From NCBI GenBank assembly GCA_016929465.1, contig JAFGIT010000391.1:1-12152 (forward strand): a DNA stretch of 12,152 nucleotides, in the 5' to 3' direction. The stretch comes from JAFGIT01 sp016929465 [NCBI: Candidatus Coatesbacteria bacterium]. GTDB lineage: Bacteria; B130-G9. Below, in pieces: positions 1-6,073 of this stretch (position 1 is its first letter; each line of letters starts with the position of its first letter). The notes under the pieces are model-generated. The model was given only the letters and a program-made list of their open reading frames with translations. It was not told where the DNA came from and made no database searches. Made by a program: the position numbers and the translations under genes.

Positions 1-489
1 AAATCAGATGAGGGCGATGCGATCCTCGAGAGGCTGATCTCCCTCATAGAGCCAAGAACGTCCATTCCGCTTATGCTCGATGCACCTGATGACGCCTCAT
101 TGGAGAATCTGATCAGCCTCGATCCCGTGCTGCTTGACTGTGCAACCGCTTTCGAAAAACGGCTGATATTCGATGCTGTTGAAGCGGGTAAGTTGTGCTA
201 CGTGGTAACACTGAGGCCGAGCGAGAAGATCCTGAAGACGTCATTCGAGCCGCTGGACCTATATAGAATGCTCGAGGTAGTCGGTGACATCCTCCTCAAT
301 CTCCCGATCCTGGAGGACGTTCCTGATATCGCCGAATATGACACGGACAAATATTACTTCAGCTTCAAATTCCTGGTCGCATCGGACTACGCCCCGGACC
401 TAATTGAGGACCTGCTCGCCACCTTCTATGAGATTGGCGAGATGAGTGCGAGGCTATGTAACAAGAACAGCACGCAGGCGCAGAATTAG
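1..489 (+). CDS. Unrecognised acidic protein, 3' portion only
   Basis: The reading frame is open from base 1, so the gene starts outside the window; 162 codons are visible before the TAG at 487-489. The ATG at 73 is internal and not needed as a start. The visible part has no membrane segment or signal peptide and is rich in Leu, Asp and Glu. Helices alternate with short hydrophobic strands (IPLMLDAPDD, LDPVLLDC, KLCYVVTLRPSE), and the tail is hydrophilic (NKNSTQAQN). The alternating strand/helix look faintly recalls a TIM-barrel such as the pterin-binding enzymes, but no diagnostic motif confirms that, so I assign no function. A hairpin lies just after the stop, and a gap of 284 bases separates it from the glycosyltransferase run, so it is probably a separate transcription unit. 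That it is a real gene is fairly sure from its clean length and composition. Confidence 0.7.
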   Translation, partial: KSDEGDAILERLISLIEPRTSIPLMLDAPDDASLENLISLDPVLLDCATAFEKRLIFDAVEAGKLCYVVTLRPSEKILKTSFEPLDLYRMLEVVGDILLNLPILEDVPDIAEYDTDKYYFSFKFLVASDYAPDLIEDLLATFYEIGEMSARLCNKNSTQAQN

Positions 490-495
490 GGTCGG

Positions 496-517
496 ATCAG
501 CTGGTCTCACAGCTGAT
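496..517 (+). terminator. Hairpin after the first gene, possible weak terminator
   Basis: ATCAGCTG (496-503) and CAGCTGAT (510-517) form a perfect 8-bp inverted repeat around a 6-base loop, starting 6 bases after the TAG stop. It is followed only by TTATGTCG, so the T-run needed for a classical intrinsic terminator is poor. It may act as an mRNA 3'-end stabiliser, or with a factor. Confidence 0.4.
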
Positions 518-646
518 TTATGTCGTCGATATCCCGCGACAGTCCGAGCTGCACCGGACTAGACACATCACATCTCTGACACCGGCTCTGCAATCACTCA
601 CCACGATCCACGAGTGGTCGCATTGGCCTGAATAAGCGCCATTCGC

Positions 647-676
647 TTGACTTGGGAACGGGCAGAGCGCTATCCT
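647..676 (+). promoter_or_regulatory. Possible sigma70-type promoter of the glycosyltransferase run
   Basis: TTGACT (647-652) matches the -35 consensus at five of six positions. It is followed after 18 bases by TATCCT (671-676), which matches the -10 consensus at four of six. Transcription from it would start near 683, upstream of the hairpin/T-run at 707-730 and of the leader reading frame at 748, so all of that would lie in the 5' leader. This is a consensus match by eye only; the host's sigma preferences are unknown. Confidence 0.3.
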
Positions 677-693
677 GAGCCAGATTACACTGG

Positions 694-730
694 CCTCCGG
701 AGATGATTTCCGCCGGGCGGAGGGTTTTTT
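694..730 (+). terminator. Intrinsic terminator or attenuator in the leader of the GT2 gene
   Basis: TCCGC (709-713), loop CGG (714-716) and GCGGA (717-721) make a GC-rich hairpin that two G-U pairs can extend downward. It is followed by GGG and six Ts (725-730). An alternative longer stem pairs CCTCCG (694-699) with CGGAGG (718-723). Both stems end just before the T-run, as an intrinsic terminator should. It points along the plus strand and lies 43 bases before the GT2 start, too far from the first gene to be its only terminator, so a leader attenuator is an option. The upstream arm can also pair with 736-744 (ATTTCCGCC with GGCGGAAAT, 9 bp), which would exclude the short hairpin. Confidence 0.5.
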
Positions 731-747
731 CAAAAGGCGGAAATGCG

Positions 748-777
748 ATGCTGAATTCTTTGCGAGTTCTCCTTTGA
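748..777 (+). CDS. Possible nine-codon leader peptide coupled to the GT2 gene
   Basis: An ATG at 748 opens a frame coding MLNSLRVLL and stopping at TGA 775-777. It is preceded by AAGGCGG (734-740), one mismatch from the AAGGAGG Shine-Dalgarno core, at a spacing of 7 bases. Its stop overlaps the TTG start of the glycosyltransferase as TTGA (774-777), a classical coupling arrangement, and the TTG itself has no good ribosome-binding site. The same GGCGG lies in the arm (736-744) that can pair with 706-714, so folding could hide it. It is very short, so chance is a real alternative; a sequencing frameshift placing this ATG in the main gene is another. Confidence 0.3.
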   Translation: MLNSLRVLL

Positions 778-2591
778 AGACAAATACGACCTTTGTGATT
801 GTCAATCTAAATGGCAGTCGTTATTTGGGGAGCTGTATCCCCGCTATAGAGGCTCAGGGCGACTCCGAGATCATCCTCGTGGATAACGGCTCATCGGATG
901 ACTCAATGACGATCGCCGAGAGAGAATTCCCCTCTGCCAGCATCATCGAGAACAAGGAGAATCTCGGCTTTGCCGAGGCCGCAAACCAAGGCTTGAGAGC
1001 TTCGACAACTCGCTATGTTGCGTTCGTGAATACCGATGTGCGACTCGCGCCTGACTGGCTATCGAAGATACTTGCGGTCTTTGCTTCACACGATGACGTC
1101 GCCTGCGTCGGTGGACGTCTGCTGAATAGAGACGGCAACAAATATGACTTTGACGGGGGGACATTGAATTTCTATGGCTTCGGTCAGCAGGTGAGGTTCG
1201 GGAGTCCACTTAGAGCGGGCGCAGAGGACGATGCGGCTCCCATCGAGGAGTCGCTCTTCGTCTGCGGCGGTGCGATGGTCGTTGACCGAGAGGCCCTACT
1301 ACGCATCGGCGGCTTCGACGACACATTCTTTGCATACTTCGAAGACGTGGACCTTGGCTATCGGCTCTGGGCCTCCGGATATCGAGCAATGCTGACGAGG
1401 GAGGCTATCGGATACCACGACCATCATGGCACTTCCTCCAGGACCCTCAGCAGCGCGGCGATGGACTTTCTTGCGGAGAAGAACTCCCTGACATTGCTGC
1501 TCAAGAACCTGGAGGAGACGAACCTGGCTCGGATGCTGCCGGCTTCGCTGATCATGAACGCGGCGCGAGTGGTCCCCAGGGCAAAGGACGCACTGCCTCC
1601 CGAAAGCGAAATCTATGCCGCGACAGGGCCGAGTGCAAAGCAAATGCTCGATCTGCTGAACGGTCTGGGTGACGAAATCTCCATTCCCTCGAACTCGTTG
1701 GCCGGTGCTCTTGCCGTCATTCATGTCGCAGCGAACCTGAATGACATAATGATCAGGCGCTTAGAGTGCCAGTCTTTGAGGAAGCGAAGTGATGAAGAAA
1801 TACTGAGTAGATTTCCGGGCTTCTTCTATCCTTCGTTCTTCAGCAGCCATTACTTCGATATCGAAAAGACGCTCATAAGATCATTTGCGCTGGATAAGGT
1901 ACTAGGCGAAGACAATGAGGGTAGAATATTCGAGAAGCAGATGTCGGCGCTCGGGGGTCGGCTGCATGAGGAGATCGATCGACTACTTGTCTCAAAGGCC
2001 GACGACAGTAAGCACATCTCTGGTCTGGAGGCGGCATTGACGGATCGGCAGAAAGAGCTCTCAGAGGCATTTGCCGCATTGGATGCCAAAGACCTGGAGA
2101 TCAGGGAACTGGACAGGGTCCTTGGGGAGAAAGACAGGACGATAGCCGACGCCCTCGCTGCGGTGAAAGCCAAGGATTCCGATATCGCGGAACGCGATAG
2201 AGTGCTTGCCGAAAAAGAGGCGATCATAAGGGATGCTATGGCCTCGATTGCGAACCATGAGAACGACCTAAGTGATGCTTTAAAAGCGATCAAGGAGCGT
2301 GATGAGCATCTTGGAAGGGCACTCGAATCCATGGCGGAGAAGGACGCATTGGTGCAGCGGTTCGAGGAGCTCTCTGAACAGCGAAAATCGGACGTAATCG
2401 AGCTACAAAAGGAGATCGAGGGTCTTCAGAATGAAGTCCAGAATCTGAGGCAAGAACTCAATAGAAGGTCGCTGGAACTCAACCATCTAAAGAACCGAAT
2501 TGAACGGATCGAGAACAGCTCGGCCTATCGAATGTACTCCCTGCTCAAAAAACTGGGGAAGATTCTCCCATTTTCCCGCCGCAGTGAGTGA
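774..2591 (+). CDS. GT2 glycosyltransferase (rhamnosyltransferase-like) with C-terminal coiled coil
   Basis: This is a cytoplasmic GT-A enzyme expected to move a sugar from a nucleotide donor to a growing glycan. The N-terminal 230 residues have the family-2 features in order: FVIVNLNG at 7-14, ILVDNGSSDDS at 34-44, ENLGFAEAANQG near 62-73, the metal-binding region FVNTD (D88), FVCGGAMVVDR around 162-172 and the acid patch FEDVDLGYRLW at 189-199. The GGFDDTFF..EDVDLG..L arrangement resembles WbbL/RfbF-type rhamnosyltransferases, but the donor is not proven. A helical linker of about 150 residues follows. From about 423 to 580 comes a highly charged coiled coil with an exact 14-residue period, then a basic tail (YRMYSLLKKLGKILPFSRR) that could sit on the membrane. 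TTG 774 is chosen because the next codons give the normal family N-terminus and no in-frame ATG or GTG lies between the stop at 648 and it. Confidence 0.9.
   Translation: MKTNTTFVIVNLNGSRYLGSCIPAIEAQGDSEIILVDNGSSDDSMTIAEREFPSASIIENKENLGFAEAANQGLRASTTRYVAFVNTDVRLAPDWLSKILAVFASHDDVACVGGRLLNRDGNKYDFDGGTLNFYGFGQQVRFGSPLRAGAEDDAAPIEESLFVCGGAMVVDREALLRIGGFDDTFFAYFEDVDLGYRLWASGYRAMLTREAIGYHDHHGTSSRTLSSAAMDFLAEKNSLTLLLKNLEETNLARMLPASLIMNAARVVPRAKDALPPESEIYAATGPSAKQMLDLLNGLGDEISIPSNSLAGALAVIHVAANLNDIMIRRLECQSLRKRSDEEILSRFPGFFYPSFFSSHYFDIEKTLIRSFALDKVLGEDNEGRIFEKQMSALGGRLHEEIDRLLVSKADDSKHISGLEAALTDRQKELSEAFAALDAKDLEIRELDRVLGEKDRTIADALAAVKAKDSDIAERDRVLAEKEAIIRDAMASIANHENDLSDALKAIKERDEHLGRALESMAEKDALVQRFEELSEQRKSDVIELQKEIEGLQNEVQNLRQELNRRSLELNHLKNRIERIENSSAYRMYSLLKKLGKILPFSRRSE
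2040..2375 (+). repeat. 42-base / 14-residue tandem repeat coding a coiled coil
   Basis: Within the GT2 gene, the pair [KRH][DE] recurs exactly every 14 residues at 439, 453, 467, 481, 495, 509 and 523, with a degenerate copy at 425. Units look like KD..I.E.DRVL.E. Two heptads make one unit, with hydrophobic residues at a and d. The DNA copies have diverged, so this is an old internal amplification. A long rigid rod of about 150 residues is expected. Confidence 0.8.
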
Positions 2592-4167
2592 ACCAGCAGT
2601 GATCTTCAGGCTGAACTGCGTAATCACTGGTGAGGTCCAGACAATCTCGGGCAATCCCCATCGGAACGTCCAGAGGCCTGATGGCTCCTCATTCTTTCTG
2701 GATCCGGCATTTCTATTCGCACTCGAGAACATCAACCGGGAGAACCTGAAGCTGCGTCTATGCGAGCGGTTCGCTCTGACCGAAATCGAGGCAGATACGA
2801 TAATCTCGACACTGGTCAAGACCAGGCTTGTGCTGGAGGATAAGTCAGCCGGGAAAGGCCGTTCGAAGGAGGCAGCGCTCAAGAGGCCACGCGTTGGGAT
2901 TCTGACAGAACGGATGAAGCTCGGCTATGGGGTGGATCTCGTTGTCCATGAGACAGCCAGTCGGCTGACAGCCCTGGGCTATAACGTAAAGGTCTTCACC
3001 GGCTCAATAGACCCTCTCTATAAAGGTGTCGCTTACGACATCATCCAGCTTGGAGATGGCGATAGACTCTCGGATATCTTCTCTCAAGCATTCTTCGAGA
3101 AAGCAATCAAACGGCTTGCCAAATCGCAGATAGATGTGTGGATACTGGAGTCGTTGCCATTCTATTACTGGAGAGACAGCCTGAAGGGGCCTGTCATATT
3201 CGTCGAGCACGGGACTCCCTTCCCCGAGCTGTTTCCGAAGGATGTGTCGCTCTCGGTGCGACTCGCTCGCTTGACGAAGCGGGAGCGGGTCTTCAGCGTT
3301 ATTCGCTCCTACGACCGGATCGTTGCCATCTCGGATTTCATAGCCTCTGAGCTCCCCCCCTCTTCCGCAGATAGGATTGAGATCATATACAACGGCTGCG
3401 ATCATTACCGGCGGGTGTGTGAGTCTGAGGCGAGGTCTTTCCGCAAGGACCTGGGCGTCGCAGACGATGAAGTTTTGCTCCTATACGTTGGTAGGATCGA
3501 TTTCGACAAGAAGAAGCAGCCCTACAAGTCGGTAGGTAATCTGGTTCAGGTCTTTGAGCGAATTCGCACTGATATGCCGTATGTGCGCCTTCTTCTCGCA
3601 GGAAGAGCTGAGCCTGGGATCGAGAAGATTCTGGTCGAAAAGGGGATCATCCCGCTACTGAATGTGTCAGAGGACAAGGTTGCGCTTGCCCTCGCTGCAG
3701 CCGATATATTCGTGTCTATGTCGCTCTGGGAGGGCTTTGATCTACCTCTCTGCGAGGCTCAATTCCAGGGCAAGCCGTGCGTTGCTATGCGCTGCGGGGC
3801 GCATCCCGAACTGATCGATGGGACCGGCGCCGGTGTGCTGGCCGAGAATGAGGCTGAATTCGAGCAAGCGATCAGGAATCTCGCCAGCGATCGAGACCTT
3901 GTGCGTATGATGTCTGAGAAAGCCAATGATAATGCCAAGCGCTTCTCCTGGGACTCGAATGTTCAGAAGATGCAGGCTCTTATCGAGGAAGTTAACGCCG
4001 CATTCGCCTACGGAGAGACTGCTTCCCCGGTCAAACCGGTGGGCAATCTCAGATTCTCACTGATGCTTGCAGGTGAGGTCTTGCGCAACGAGGGTGTTGC
4101 AGCATTTTCGCGCCTTGCATTGAATAAGCTTCGGCGGATTATTGCCAGGGGAAGGAGCACCGGGTAG
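2584..4167 (+). CDS. GT4 glycosyltransferase with N-terminal PqqD-like/winged-helix domain
   Basis: This is a cytoplasmic GT-B retaining glycosyltransferase. Numbered from GTG 2584, the catalytic part begins with RVGILTE near 103. It continues with FVEHGTPFPE (H209), IVAISDF at 246-252, IYNGCDH to 274, LYVGRIDFDKKK at 300-311, and the nucleotide-sugar E-X7-E motif EGFDLPLCE (E383, E391) followed by GKPCVAMRCGAHPEL. The first 90 residues are an extra domain: RPDGSSFFLDPAFLFAL, then two helices ending TLVKTRLVLED. That layout of short strands then winged-helix-like helices recalls PqqD-type peptide-recognition domains. A basic linker (DKSAGKGRSKEAALKRPR) joins the two. The C-terminus has an amphipathic basic helix (SRLALNKLRRIIAR). 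GTG 2584 overlaps the GT2 stop by 8 bases; GTG 2599, with a weak GAGTG before it, is the alternative. The frame extends back to TTG 2500, but those residues are not domain-like. It is probably co-transcribed with its neighbours. Confidence 0.88.
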   Translation: MSEPAVIFRLNCVITGEVQTISGNPHRNVQRPDGSSFFLDPAFLFALENINRENLKLRLCERFALTEIEADTIISTLVKTRLVLEDKSAGKGRSKEAALKRPRVGILTERMKLGYGVDLVVHETASRLTALGYNVKVFTGSIDPLYKGVAYDIIQLGDGDRLSDIFSQAFFEKAIKRLAKSQIDVWILESLPFYYWRDSLKGPVIFVEHGTPFPELFPKDVSLSVRLARLTKRERVFSVIRSYDRIVAISDFIASELPPSSADRIEIIYNGCDHYRRVCESEARSFRKDLGVADDEVLLLYVGRIDFDKKKQPYKSVGNLVQVFERIRTDMPYVRLLLAGRAEPGIEKILVEKGIIPLLNVSEDKVALALAAADIFVSMSLWEGFDLPLCEAQFQGKPCVAMRCGAHPELIDGTGAGVLAENEAEFEQAIRNLASDRDLVRMMSEKANDNAKRFSWDSNVQKMQALIEEVNAAFAYGETASPVKPVGNLRFSLMLAGEVLRNEGVAAFSRLALNKLRRIIARGRSTG

Positions 4168-4216
4168 TTTGCTTATGGCGTCAAGATTGTGGACAAGACT
4201 GGGATGAGCGCGGGCT

Positions 4217-6067
4217 ATGACGAGAATTAATACGGGCCGTTTCCTGCTCATAATCCTGGTGTGTGTCAATCTGGTCAATGGTACACTGCTCGCGATCCTG
4301 ACTCCGATGTGGCTCGGGGCGGACGAATATACGCACTATGGATATATAAAGCACATCGAGACCCACGGTTCGTTTCCGGACCAGCGCAACTGCCGCTTCT
4401 CGCAGGAGCTGGAGATGTCAATCCACGAGGCTGATTGGTGGAGGGTATCCGGCGACATGGGCAAGGTCGGTCCCGGCCCCGAGAGGTTCTACGCCCATGG
4501 ATTCCTGCAGTTTGCGGCAGCGGGGGAATGCGCCCTGGAGCGCAACATGGCGCATACCGGATCATGCTCATTGGCACTCAGATACAAATTTCGCCGGGCA
4601 AAGCTCGATGCACTTGGTGTGTACCTTTCCCCGGTGGACATCAGCGAGTCTGACGCAATAGGGCTCTGGGTCAAAGGCGATGGCTCTGACCAGCGATTTG
4701 AGATCGCGATAGACACCCCCCAGGACGGAGAGAGCCATAAATTCACCACGTCGCTCGATTTCGACGGTTTCAGGAGGGTCTTCGCCCCCTTCGAGAGGTT
4801 CTCAGGAGACCTAATGGGGCACCGCTCGAAGAACACGATGCTCAAGCTGAGCATTCTCGATTCGCTCGCCAACGACCGGGACCAAACGGGAACGGTCCTC
4901 GTGGACGATATCTGGTTCCAGAAAGGCTCGAAAGAGGTGAAGCTGACGGGCTTCGAGCTGGAGGAGCTGCCGAATCGTGAGGCAGGGCGGTTGAATTGGG
5001 CCGCCCATCATCCGCCTCTTTATTATCTTCTCGGAGTTCCCATTGAATATATCATGAGAAACAAGCCCATCTTCACGAGGGCCTTCGCTCTGAGGCTGTT
5101 CTCTCTGCTGCTTTCCACAGTCTCGATTGTGGTTGCCGCGGCCATTGGCAAGCTTCTATTCGGCGATAAGAGCCATCTATGGCTCCTTTTGCCTTGTTTG
5201 ATGGTCTTCTCGCCTGCCTATTCTCTGCATCAATCCTGCATCAACAACGACCACCTCGTGATTCTTCTTTACACGCTTCTTCTCTATCTCCTTCTCAAGT
5301 GGCAGGATGAATCTCTGACGACGAAGAGGGTCATCGCCATCGGTGTGATATGCGGTCTCGGCACACTCTCGAAGATGCTCTTCGTGACAGCTTTCCCCGT
5401 CGTCGCGATCTATATGTTCCTGAACATTAGAGAATTCGGCCTCACGTTGCGGAGGATTGCCTCGACCTACAGCACCTTCGCGGCGTCAACGCTGGCCGTC
5501 TGCGGGTGGTGGTTCATAAGGAATTTCATCGTCTATGGCAAGTTCCACATCACCGCCACGACCTACCTTCCGGCGAGGTCATTCCCTGTCGATTTCACTT
5601 TCCTTGATTTCGTGCTCTCAGAGAGATTCCTCGGGTGGATTGGTATTGGCTGGCTGATGTTGATGTCATCCAGAACAGACCTGATACTGGTGATCCTGAC
5701 GCTGGGGCTTTCAGGAGCGGGCTTCGCGAAGGCTCTATACCTCTGGTTCAAGGAGAGACGCGATCCATTTGGCCCCAGGCTCTTCAAGAAGTTCACGCTG
5801 CTCTTCTATGCGATATTGATCCATTTCTCTGCTGTCCTATACGTCGTTGCCACAGGCTCGATAAAGGTCGGAAGATTCAGGGCGCTCCATGGTCGGTATT
5901 TCTTCCCGGTGCTGGTTGCGATTGCCGCCCTTTGGGCTTTCGGATTATACAGACTGCTCCCGGAAAAGGGCAGGAACAAATATGTCGCAGCTGTCGTGGC
6001 AATCCTCATAGCTCTCGAGACATCGGATGTCTATATCACCGCCATGATTCATTGGTATCCATTCTAG
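4217..6067 (+). CDS. GT-C membrane glycosyltransferase (DUF2142/GT39-like) with inserted CBM-like domain, copy 1
   Basis: A 616-residue integral membrane protein with about 11 predicted spans. GT-C hallmarks are GADEYTHY after the first span (D36, E37, H40, the usual catalytic acid position in the first outer loop), HHPPLYYLL at 264-272, NNDH at 343-346, TLSKMLF around 383-389, GWWFIRN at 430-436 and HGRYFFP at 558-564. This last resembles the QGRYFLP motif of DUF2142. Such enzymes use polyprenyl-phosphate sugars at the outer face. Between the D-E-H motif and HHPPLYY lie about 220 residues instead of the usual short loop. Within them, residues about 112-240 look like a CBM11/CIA30-type galactose-binding sandwich: SLALRYKF, GLWVKGDGSDQRFEIAID, GFRRVFAPFERFSG, then LVDDIWF. 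It ends YPF. ATG 4217 is the first usable start after the in-frame TGA at 4205; no good ribosome-binding site is visible. It is paralogous to the next gene. Confidence 0.85.
   Translation: MTRINTGRFLLIILVCVNLVNGTLLAILTPMWLGADEYTHYGYIKHIETHGSFPDQRNCRFSQELEMSIHEADWWRVSGDMGKVGPGPERFYAHGFLQFAAAGECALERNMAHTGSCSLALRYKFRRAKLDALGVYLSPVDISESDAIGLWVKGDGSDQRFEIAIDTPQDGESHKFTTSLDFDGFRRVFAPFERFSGDLMGHRSKNTMLKLSILDSLANDRDQTGTVLVDDIWFQKGSKEVKLTGFELEELPNREAGRLNWAAHHPPLYYLLGVPIEYIMRNKPIFTRAFALRLFSLLLSTVSIVVAAAIGKLLFGDKSHLWLLLPCLMVFSPAYSLHQSCINNDHLVILLYTLLLYLLLKWQDESLTTKRVIAIGVICGLGTLSKMLFVTAFPVVAIYMFLNIREFGLTLRRIASTYSTFAASTLAVCGWWFIRNFIVYGKFHITATTYLPARSFPVDFTFLDFVLSERFLGWIGIGWLMLMSSRTDLILVILTLGLSGAGFAKALYLWFKERRDPFGPRLFKKFTLLFYAILIHFSAVLYVVATGSIKVGRFRALHGRYFFPVLVAIAALWAFGLYRLLPEKGRNKYVAAVVAILIALETSDVYITAMIHWYPF
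4550..4939 (+). other. CBM11/CIA30-like domain inserted in outer loop 1 of copy 1
   Basis: This segment codes residues about 112-241. The pattern SLALRYKF ... SDAIGLWVKGDG ... RFEIAID ... DFDGFRRVFAPFERF ... LKLSILD ... GTVLVDDIWF is the strand order of the galactose-binding-like fold seen in CBM11 and CIA30 domains. 'GLW.KGDG' and 'DDI.F' are the most telling pieces. The flanks (EADWW upstream, LTGFE.EEL downstream) are conserved in the second copy. Sugar binding is an inference. Confidence 0.65.
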
Positions 6068-6073
6068 TAAGTG

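Larger units (their letters stand above)
490..773. other. Intergenic region with several short inverted repeats
   Basis: No long gene fits here in either strand. Besides the hairpin at 496-517, I see AGTCCG/CGGACT (541-546 with 555-560), ACCAC/GTGGT (600-604 with 614-618), AAGCG/CGCTT (634-638 with 644-648), and the CCTCCG/CGGAGG pair with a T-run (694-730). Stems of 5-6 bp arise often by chance, so only the first and last deserve weight. The frame of the downstream glycosyltransferase stays open back to a stop at 648-650, but it offers no ATG or GTG there and the codons look non-coding. Confidence 0.5.

Noticed and set aside
1850-2332. A 160-codon Ser/Ala-rich open frame on the minus strand
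   Set aside because: It is the antisense shadow of the periodic coiled-coil region; low-complexity composition and no domain features.
2500-2583. Upstream extension of the GT4 gene back to TTG 2500
   Set aside because: It overlaps the GT2 C-terminus, lacks a ribosome-binding site, and the added residues (for example ECTPCSKNWGRFSHF) do not look like part of the domain; GTG 2584 or 2599 is more sensible.
3351-3363. A C-homopolymer in the GT4 gene as a possible phase-variation tract
   Set aside because: Only about seven Cs, and the frame is intact; too short to argue for slipped-strand switching.
4175-4207. ATG 4175 as an earlier start for the first GT-C gene
   Set aside because: It is in the same frame but meets a TGA at 4205-4207 before the ATG at 4217.
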